Part shown: positions 55,873-64,000 of the stretch, one piece after another | Numbering within the stretch: position 1 is the first letter of the stretch | Layout: each line of letters starts with the position of its first letter | Source: Cylicocyclus nassatus | Lineage: Eukaryota > Nematoda > Chromadorea > Rhabditida > Strongylidae | DNA length: 64,000 nucleotides | Reading direction: 5' to 3' | Assembly: GCA_958299035.1 (NCBI GenBank) | Contig: CATQJL010000305.1 | Coordinates: 69,470,792-69,534,791 of the forward strand | Program-made: the position numbers and the translations under genes | Notes under the pieces: generated by a model | What the model was told of the DNA's origin: nothing | Databases searched by the model: none | Seen by the model: only the letters and a program-made list of their open reading frames with translations

Positions 55873-58295
55873 TTAGGATGTCCAGAAAATAATGTCGCTT
55901 TTTATTTTAACATGCAAAATGGCAGGGTGAGCACGAAAGTATGTAAATGGGGTTCCAACCAATAGATCAAGACAAGCTCTACAAAATGAATCTCGAGCCT
56001 TTGCGACAGGTGATTTGCGTGAATATTGGAGCCAAATTTCACAAGGCACCAAAGATCTAAAAAAAACGAAAAAAGTCGTATCTCTGTTCAGAAAAGTCCT
56101 GGGAACTCCTAGCTTGCTCACACGTGGACTCACTATACGAGACACTCGTACGCACATTTTCGCGGTTTTTCCATGTCTGAAAATTGAGAAACGAAGTTTG
56201 GCATATTTTTGCCAGAAAAATCCTTCTCTCACATGGGTGATTCTGTAGCATGAACCTTTAGGAGTACAACCATGAATTTTCAGCTTTAGAAGCGCTAGTT
56301 TTCGAGAAAAAATCAAATTGTTCGCAAAACAGCGAAGAACGCGACATACAGTGACCGCCAAAAAGTTGCGGACAAGCCTCCGTCCCTTTTTCATCGCTCT
56401 ATTTCAAAAGGAAAACAAGGATAAAAAATGTAGTTATTGCATGAGGTGATAGAGCTCTTCAAGATCTACAACCTACACTTTGCGTTTTTCAAAAAACATG
56501 TATTCTAAAAAATTTTAAAAACTTTTTTAAAAAAAAGTCCGAAAATGGCCGCGTCACAATGTCGCGGACAATAATTCTTCGAACGCAAAAATTTTCTTTT
56601 GAGTCCTATTTTGAGGCGGAAACACAAGTAATCCAAACGGGTAAGCATACTACTACTCAGAGCTCGTCAAGAACTACACACTGGTTATGGTTGCTTCCCA
56701 AAAAACACAAGGTTGAGTTTTATTTTACTTTTTTTCAAAAATAACTTCTAGTTCTCCTTTTTAAGCCACGTTTCTTCACATGGAAACCTATTCACGACAT
56801 TCCAACAACGCTGTTCGGATAAAGTAGATGCTCTTTACCATTCTCCATGCATCTGACGTATGCTGCTGAGTTTCTTTGCTGGAAATGGCTCTTGGCAGTT
56901 CTTGCACATGACCCCACCTGCACCTCATCACTGACTTGTACCGCTTTGCAGGCTTGTAATCGGCTTGTAGTCAATCTGTGAGCCTGCAGTTAGGCTCTTT
57001 CGAAAAAACGAGACTTCCTCTATACGATGGCATGCAAAAGAAATGGGTCTAGGAAACAACGGAGATTTGGCGGATGGGGTGGAAAAACGCGGCCTCAGTG
57101 GTGGTTGGAGTGAAAGCTCTTATCAGCACCAAAACAGTTCTAGAGCTTCAAAATGGATCTATCATAAAAACATTGACAGTTTTAAGCTTCTTGATTGGAC
57201 TGGTGGCGAAAGAAGCTCTATTCAACTTTAGCTGGATATCCTCACCCTACCACTGAGGCCGCGTTTTTCCACCCCATCCGCCAAATCTCCGCTGCTTCTT
57301 ATACCCATCTCTTTTGCATACTGTCGTGTAGAGGAAGTCTCGTACTTTCGAATGAACCTAATTGCAGGCTCACATATTGACTACAAGCCGAGTTACAAGC
57401 CTGCAAAGCGGTACAAGTTAGTGGTGAGGTGCAGGTGGGGTCATGTGCAAGAACTGCCAAGAGCCATTTCCAGCAAAGAAACTCATCTGCATACGTCAGA
57501 TGCATGGAGAATGGCAAAGAGCATCTACTTTATCCGAACAGCGTTGTTGGAATGTCGTGAATAGGTTTCCATGTGAAGAAACGTGGCTTAAAAAGGAGAA
57601 CTAGAAGTTATTTTTGAAAAAAAGCAAAATAAAACTCAAACTTGTGTTATTTGGGAAGCAACCATAACCAGTGTGTAGTTCTTGACGGATTACTTGTGTT
57701 TCCGTCTCAGAATAGGACTCAAAAAAAATTTTTGCGTTCGAAGAATTACTGTCCGCGACATTGTGACGCGGCCATTTTCGGACTTTTTTCAGAAAAAGTT
57801 TTTTAAAATTTTTAGAATACATGTTTTTCGAAAAACGCAAAGTGTAGATTGTAGATCTTGAAGAGCCCTATCACCCCATGCAATTACTACATTTTTTATC
57901 CTTGTTTTCCTTCTGAAAAAGAGCGATGAAAAAGGGAGGGAGGCTTGTCCGCAACTTTTTGGCGGTCACTGTATTCGCACTTTTGACCTATTTCTATTTC
58001 TTGTACTGTAGCCAGGGAAAATACCACAAACTATATAGGTGAATGTCTAGTGTAGAGAGTACATAGCTGTGCAAATTGGAGATCCATAAGACGTCTATGA
58101 ACTGAGATACGATTTTTCGGATATCTAAAATTTTTTTTTGGATTCGAACTTCAGGTGGAGCACAAATTCCGCATAGCTTTGTAGATTATCTTGTAGAGCT
58201 TGCTTTGCTCTATCAAATGATACCCCATTCGCTATTTTTTATGGTCGTTCTGTTGCGGTAAGATGCCATGCGACATTATTATCCGGACAACCTAT
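55873..58295. mobile_element. Mariner-type element split by a Tc1-like hairpin
   Basis: The ends TTAGGATGTCCAGAAAATAA and TTATTATCCGGACAACCTAT are inverted and sit between TA dinucleotides. It is the reverse-orientation relative of 51590-52399 (CATTTTGCATGTTGAAATAA there, TTATTTTAACATGCAAAATG here). The 1.6-kb insertion 56349-57971 lies in its middle. Without that the element is about 800 bases. Confidence 0.82.
56349..57971. mobile_element. Tc1-like giant hairpin element
   Basis: TA|CAGTGACCGCCAAAAAGTTG at the left is mirrored by CAACTTTTTGGCGGTCACTG|TA at the right. The two arms run about 740 bases each and stay near-identical, including inner segments such as GGAGATTTGGCGGATGGGGT (57060) and its complement (57273). 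The unpaired centre is about 150 bases (57102-57252). CAGTG ends and a TA target fit the Tc1 group. No transposase is present; the arms have only short frames. Confidence 0.88.
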
Positions 58296-58830
58296 TACAC
58301 ACAATTCAAGCTCATTTTTATGTAGCAGTTCAGTGTTTCCACCCGAACTGTGATCAATATAGTGAGAAAATCAACCGACGATTAGACAACTGACATGTTA
58401 AATTTTTCTTGTAACCTATCTGCAACCATTGACTTCTCATACCCAGACTCAAGAACAGTGAGTGTGAAGAAGTCGTTATCTGGGCGGTAATTAATGGTAA
58501 ACGGTGTGCTCACACTCTCTTGTACCTCTTCCAGCCTTCGAACTCCTGCGAAGAAAGTCATTTACTTGACAAAGACGATTGATAGTTATGACGAGTGTTT
58601 TACTCGTACTCATCGTGCTTGCTAAAGCCTCATCCTTCCACTCACATTTTGCTTCATAATCAATAAGTCGATTTAATTTGTCGTCATGTCCAAGCGTTAG
58701 AATGGGCGAGCACTAACGTTAGAGTGCCCTAGGCAGAATGCTCCGCTCTATCGCTGGGAGGCGATGAAAAGAAATAGTACTCGATAGAATCTGTACTCGT
58801 GAGCATTTCGATTTTAATAGATCTAGATTA

Positions 58831-59095
58831 GGGATCCTTCAGACCGCGCACAAAGGCGCACGATGGCGCCGGAACTGCCGAAGCGCAGAGATTTGCCGGC
58901 AAAGTGCCATATTGGAATACGCGTGAAATACAGCGCGCGTTGTTCGTTGGGCTACTTGTGACTAACATACGTGCACAACGCGCGCTGTATTTCACGCGTA
59001 TCCCAGCATGGCACTTTGTCGGCAAATCCCTGGGCTTTGGCAGTTCCGGCGCCTTCGTGCGCCTGCGCGCCTTTGTGCGCGGTTTGAACGATCCC
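58831..59095. mobile_element. GC-rich palindromic MITE, PIF/Harbinger-like
   Basis: TTA lies on both sides (58828-58830 and 59096-59098). Copy A continues through the site without it (AGATTAGGAATTC near 8823). The arms pair over about 110 bases: GGGATCCTTCAGACCGCGCA with TGCGCGGTTTGAACGATCCC, and TACGCGTGAAATACAGCGCG with CGCGCTGTATTTCACGCGTA. It is far richer in G+C than its surroundings. Confidence 0.82.
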
Positions 59096-59852
59096 TTAGA
59101 ATTTTATCAGATATTTACATACTAACAGAAGTACATATGTACACGTACAAACAGAAACAGAAAAAAAGGGAAACAAAAATACTAAAGTAAAATAGGACTG
59201 AAAATAGGATAACTGCAATAGTTCATATTTCTCTATGTCTTAGAGATAGGGTCCGATATACCATTCGATAAAGCAAAGCAACTCTATACGACAGTTCCAA
59301 AGGTTTGCACCAACTGATCCATGCGAACTTTGAGACAAAAACTAAACCAACGGCCCAAAGATATTGGTACCTCGCAAGGTTTTGAGTTTCGACAATAGTG
59401 AAGCATTCAGAAGCAAATTGAGGGAAGTTCATTTGCCAATTATAATATTCCCGGCAACTTGGTTCTTATGCTTTAATTACAGGTCTGGTTCCTTCCGGTC
59501 TACCTTTTTGCTAAGACTTTATTTGTTGACCAAGTATATTACCAACTTGGCTTTTACGACGATTGTTTGAGTTTAAAATCACAAAGCAGAATAAGGTAGG
59601 TGTTTCGAAGCGTCGGCGGTGTCAGGTTGGTGAAGACCTGGCAGGAGCCAATAGCAGGCGTTCTTGGACAGCTAAGAGTGGCAGTGGCATTCATCAGTGC
59701 CAATCATCTGACCTCCCTTAACCAAATAAAAACTGTTCCTTCCCAATACCTGAGGTAGTTCTTAATGAATTGTTTGCTCCGACAGAAGGGGACAAACTAA
59801 TCTAGCTTACCTTAGCAATGTTTGTTTACTCACACTACTTCTACACGCGTTA
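59096..59852. other. Duplicated non-coding block
   Basis: It matches 8830-9404 joined to 13687-14195, and contains the empty site of LINE B near 59475. No exon is seen. Confidence 0.5.
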
Positions 59853-60119
59853 AGGCACCCGCCATACTTGTTCCTCTTGAGCCACTTGATCCGCTTTTTC
59901 CGCTTGATCCGCTTAACCCACTTGATCCGCTTCGTGCAAAGCGTTTGCCGCTAATTTGTCAGTTGGCGTTACGTACAGAGAATTTGCATAACCATACGAA
60001 ATTTCTTCTATTACGCGGCGACAAATGACAAATTGCTGTCTGCGCGGGTTTTGCACGAAGCGAACTAAGCGGAACAAGTGAATTAAGAGGATCAAAAGGA
60101 TCAAGTATGGCGGGTGCCT
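59853..60119. mobile_element. MITE shared by both duplication copies (copy B)
   Basis: AGGCACCCGCCATACTTGTT at the left is mirrored by ATCAAGTATGGCGGGTGCCT at the right. Between them are five or more CTTGATCC/CTTGAGCC units, more than in copy A (14196-14407), which is 55 bases shorter. Confidence 0.75.
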
Positions 60120-60138
60120 AGCTTGTATTTACATAAAA

Positions 60139-60667
60139 CTAGCTTGCTTACCCGGCTCTCCGCTCGGCCCTTTCAAAACACTGCAATAAAGTTCCCATCC
60201 CTATCCCTGTAAAGCTTTTCCCTGTGCCCACTTCTACACTTCATTTCCCGTTCCCTGTGCTGTATTCGAAACCAGCATGCCCACTTACTCCGCTGTTCCA
60301 ACTCCCAGCCCTGTAGCTCAAACTTTGCAGAAAAATCGATAAAATCGATAAAAGTAATCGATAATCCTGAAAACTAATATTGTGTTCGGGATCGCCATGC
60401 CACTTACCCCCCTGTGCCAAATCCCAGCCGCCGTAGGTGAACTCTGCAAAAAAATCGATCAAAATCGATAAAATCGGTATTGATCGATACAAAAAGTAGC
60501 CTATGACACGCTCCCTGCCCCGAAGTGTATGTGTGCCAAGTTGGGTTCGGATCTGTTCAAAAATAAAAATTTCTATTCCGCACATACGTACAGAGAGACA
60601 TACATATGTACATACATACATACATACATACATACATACAAACACACATTCAGCTTTATATATAAGA
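60139..60667 (-). mobile_element. Helitron-like element with confirmed empty site
   Basis: On the minus strand it runs from TCTTATATATAAAGCTGAAT to GGGTAAGCAAGCTAG. Copy A reads ACATAAAATAAAAAGG at about 14420, so the insertion lies exactly between A and T with no duplication, as expected of Helitrons. It is 529 bases, the length of 18376-18904. The tract near the 5' end is (CATA)n here rather than (GTCT)n. Confidence 0.85.
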
Positions 60668-61181
60668 TAAAAAGAGAGAATATTGCAGTACTTTCACACT
60701 GTATTCTGTATTGCTATACTTCTGTACTGGATTTATACAGAATCCACATGTGATATTCCAATCCGAAACGACCTTCAGAAAACAGTCACTGTTAATGAGT
60801 CAGCTGATAAGAAGCTGCAGTGCGGAAATGAGTCAACCTATAGAGCCATGCGATGCAAGTCCAAAAACATAGCCATAGCTTAAGCAGAGGCTGCAAAATA
60901 TTCAATACGTTTACAGAATATTAGGCCGTTCGCTTTCTCACAACAGATAAGACAACTGTGAAATAATTGTAAAAACTGCAGCATTTGGGAGATGATGAGA
61001 ATACTTCACTTCTTCACTCTATTCACTTCTTCATTCCTTTTGCCAAACTCTGGAATAAAAAGGGCAACAGTTTGAGCATTTTTGAATTTCACGTAGATTA
61101 GAAAAGTTGCAATCTTGGTGTCTGCCGCGATTCGCGCCACCTTTGCAAATTTGCTCGCAGGGAAAAAAGAATGGTGGTTAG

Positions 61182-61654
61182 TCACAGAATGAAGAAGCTC
61201 CTATCAGCTTGCGACTGAGAAAGGACACAAATAAATACAAGCGATCCCGGTAAAATTGGCCAGACAAAGATGCGCCTCAATAACTTGAGAAAACTTGAAT
61301 ATTTTTGTAGGACCATGGAAAGCCCATAAAAGCCGTGGCATCCAAATGCAGCTTGTTCTAAACAATTTGCGAAGAACGCCAGCTTCAGAAAAACTTTGTA
61401 GAGTACTCGCAAATACCACAGACTGACCCTTGTTGCTCTCACCAAAAAAGCACTGCTGATTCTCTTTGCGCGCCACAATTCAGACCATGAAGGCAAAAGC
61501 TTGTGTGATCCTGAACCCATGTATGCATATTCATGTCAACAGAACCAAGACCAAACAAATTTTGTATTTCGTATTCTGGTAGGGCCATATTGTTGAGCTT
61601 GTTTTGTTCAGTGAAAAAACTACGTTCCCTACACCTTTGACAGTATAAAAGCAA
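61182..61654 (-). other. Open frames in duplicated tract, coding status unknown
   Basis: Frames of 112 and 90 codons overlap on the minus strand. One reads GESNKGQSVVFASTLQSF then SEAGVLRKLF, which looks protein-like. The copy A equivalent (16480-16325 joined to 15130-14930) is frameshifted and split by the PIF-like element. I know no family that fits. It may be an old gene remnant or repeat-derived. Confidence 0.3.
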
Positions 61655-63088
61655 TCATGGCCAAGCACATAGCGAGACAGCAAGCAGGGTGGAGAAAGAA
61701 ACCCACATGCCTATAAGAAAGAGGAAAAAAGACAGAGTTTTGAAAATGCTGATGCAGACAAAATCATATATTCATGTTGGAATCTTAAGAAAGCGGAAAG
61801 AAATAAAATATGGCATGGCTGTAGTGATTAGTCCTCAAAACGGTTTCGAATTTTATGCGATGACACTTTAAAGCGTTTTTTTCGTAAAAGTCAATACGGC
61901 TCATCTGTGCTAAAAAATCAATGTCAGTTTGTAAACGAGAGATAAGAGTGTAGTGCTCCATAAACGAGCAAAATTACCGACAAAAAAGGAGAATTTTGTG
62001 CAAGCTTGATAGATTTTTAACTTACAAGTTTACCTGTGAAATAGCTATGGGCTTCAGAGGAACCCCATATTTCACATATCTTGACATTGAGCAATACGAA
62101 TTGGGTGTTTAAGTGCAGGACGCGGTAATTTAGCAAGAGCGACGGCTCATAATTTCGTGTGTACACAGCATTTGTTTGGGGCTTACACTATCCAAAGGAG
62201 GACCCGTACGTGACAACTTTTTATGGGCGTCCTGCAAGAGTGAAAACTCTTTACAATATCAGTACTTTATTGATTTTAGCATGTTTTTCATTGCTTGCTA
62301 TGTTGCGAAAAGCATAAACTGGATCTGTGCTTTCTGGATGTGTAGCTCTGGAAATTGACACAAATCTTCTTCGTTGGATAAAAGCATTTAAGAAACTACG
62401 AGAAAAGGAGGCAGACTTAAAAATTCCAAATTAGGAAAGAACGAAGAAAAATGAGCTAACGTTACTCCCAACCTTCAAGAGCATTAGAAGGAACCAATCG
62501 ACGGCTGTGCCGTGTCACCCATCCACCCCAGCATCTTCTCTCCCTTCGCGCTTGCTCACACTTGATAAGTCATCGGTCTTTTTACTGTACGAAACGAAAA
62601 AATGCCAAAGAGGGTTCTTTGCCCGCAAAAGTACCAAACAAGACTTTTAATTGTATATATTTCACCAAAAGCAGACAGACACCCAGCAGCATATACACAG
62701 ATAGTTTTTGATGGAGAGAAGTTGTGCTTGTAGTAAAGGCCAAATGTTTCATCACGCTTGCACAGGGGAAGAGTCTGTCACTCTCGCCTACTCTACAGTT
62801 CAGGAATGATTTCCACGAAAGTCCCCGCAAAATGGGCTTTTCGTGCGATTAAAATGGACTTAGTCCATGCGGTGCGATAAGATACTGCATTCGCGAATGC
62901 ATTCATTCCATACAAAATTCTTCAGCAAACCTTTCTCCAACTTGCCTCAACCTGTTTACTCACTCTTGCAAACTCATTTCTACCAAGTGGTTGGTAACTA
63001 ACTAGGGCTGACCTAACATAACGATGACAATCACATGATTCTATGCTTTCACACTTCATTATACATCAAAAATGCCATTTGTTGATAA
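61655..63088. other. End of copy B, then unique flank
   Basis: 61655-62815 is the duplicate of 16560-17700. From 62816 the sequence is unique in the window. AAAATGGGCTT motifs near 62830 recur near 63885 and 63925. No exon is supported before 63089. Confidence 0.4.
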
Positions 63089-63748
63089 CTATGCATCGAA
63101 AACATCTTCAAGTATAGAATTCACATAATATCCGGGCCTTCGCTTCTTAAGACTTCTATGGATCTGCTTTAAGTCAAATTCGTATGTAGAGCTTTCTGGG
63201 GGAAGCAAACTTTGGCTAGACTTGCACTGCAGTCTGTGAAGCAAAATGCTTATCTCGTAGGAAACCTTGCCCTACAACCCAAAGGGTTCAGTAAATCGGA
63301 AAACTACCTGTCGCAAAGGATGACTTCGCAGATGTTCTACTTTAGCTCTTCTTTGTCTTTCAGCATTAATGTTTATATCTCTAAGTAGTTGAATGTATGG
63401 ACTATTGACAGTAGGAAATTTTTCACAGAATTTTTCTTGCTAGCTAGCGGCACTTCAGTAATTCTTGCGACAAACTCAAAATTCGTTCATTAAAGCCGTC
63501 ATTGAGGTTCGGGTTTGTAGTCAAAAGATTAGTCAAAAGATAGCTTCTGAGTAATTATGTTGAAACGCAAATCTTTTTTATCTTTGAATACAAATGAATA
63601 CAATAGAATAAATTTAGTTTTGGTTGATGATTTAAAAAGTTGACAAACTTTACTTGATTTACGTAGGAATTCTCGTATCGACATGACATTTGGAAACATT
63701 TGAGTTTGTTGGCGAATGCTTTGGTGATTTACCCTTCTTAAATAACTT
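63089..63748 (-). CDS. Last exons of an unrecognised gene
   Basis: Four exons join in phase on the minus strand: 63748-63663, 63546-63454, 63401-63276 and 63233-63089. They give 149 residues and a TAG stop. Introns are short (116, 52 and 42 bases), with acceptors GCTATAG, TTACTCAG, GTCAATAG and TTCACAG. The peptide reads KKGKSPKHSPTNSN, then NLNDGFNERILSLSQELLN, INAERQRRAKVEHLRSHPLR, PPESSTYEFDLKQIHRSLKK and NSILEDVFDA. It is charged and without membrane segments. I do not recognise the family. The third donor could be CAG|GTAGTT (63308), which would give a short TAVQV end; the GTAGGG donor (63276) keeps the long frame and is preferred. A possible upstream exon lies near 63900-63990. Confidence 0.6.
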
Positions 63749-64000
63749 CTATAGCATTTGGAAAAAAACACTCATTTCAGACTTCATAAAAGACATAAAA
63801 CTTTTTCTACTTACTTGTTACCTTAAAATAGGCTAAGGAGCACACTCTCAAAAAATCGCAATCAAAAATGTGCAAAAAAATCAAAAATGGGCTTGATTCC
63901 AGCTCACCTTGCTGCTGAGAGTAAAATGGGCTTTCAAGTCTATTTAAAATGGAGGTAAATCCCATTTTCCTCCATTCTAAATGGAGTTTTCGCATGATTC
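63749..64000. other. Right edge, possible upstream exon
   Basis: A minus-strand frame (63990-63905, MRKLHLEWRKMGF, ending CAGCAAG|GTGAGC) could be an exon of the same gene, but its phase does not join 63748 directly. Repeated AAAATGGG motifs argue for caution. Confidence 0.25.

Larger units (their letters stand above)
53770..62815 (+). repeat. Segmental duplication, copy B
   Basis: This is the partner of 1525-17700, in the same orientation. Insertions present only here are the PIF-like MITE 55210-55633, the mariner-type element 55873-58295 with its nested hairpin, the GC-rich MITE 58831-59095 and the Helitron-like element 60139-60667. At each of these the copy A sequence runs uninterrupted through the target, except at 55873, where copy A has another element. 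A stretch at about 53874-54100 has no match in copy A. Homology ends near 62815. Confidence 0.85.

Overview
The window is non-bacterial, repeat-rich DNA that reads as a nematode genome, probably a clade V (rhabditid/strongylid) species. Three things point there: short introns with A/T-rich ends and TTTCAG or TTAAG acceptors, a bestrophin family with the nematode exon style, and a 22-base stretch at 25.8 kb that differs from the nematode SL1 spliced leader at two positions. LINE fragments of a type I know from hookworm-like genomes fit, but the species is inference. No operon, rRNA gene, CRISPR array or intact tRNA gene is visible.

Layout. Left of 1.5 kb nothing coding is recognised. 1.53-17.7 kb is copy A of a direct segmental duplication. 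It carries an orphan bestrophin exon 1 (minus strand) and is expanded by two dead LINEs (3005-7400, 9405-13686), two mariner-type elements and PIF-like palindromes. 18.2-21.6 kb is a composite element of TTCGAA-rich DNA with a Helitron-like element and a tRNA-derived SINE inside it. 21.6-26.4 kb holds a second, older SINE and the SL1-like sequence. A near-perfect 950-base palindromic element lies at 26.5-27.4 kb, just downstream of a minus-strand gene (27.7-29.1 kb) for an RS-rich protein with a C-terminal helical domain. 29.5-36.9 kb holds transposon remnants, a 0.3-kb tandem duplication and a bestrophin pseudogene (32.6-32.9 kb).

37.07-54.76 kb is one large minus-strand bestrophin gene. I can assemble 13 exons with consistent phases (539 codons). 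Its introns 1 and 10 are packed with nested DNA transposons. Exon 1 lies in copy B of the duplication (53.8-62.8 kb). Copies A and B have almost no transposon insertions in common, so each gives the empty site of the other's insertions. This fixes the ends and target duplications of about eight elements by direct comparison. The right edge (63.1-63.75 kb) holds the last exons of another minus-strand gene that I do not recognise.

The working content is therefore one chloride-channel gene with two broken relatives, one nuclear RS-type gene and one unknown gene. Most of the remaining sequence is transposon-derived.
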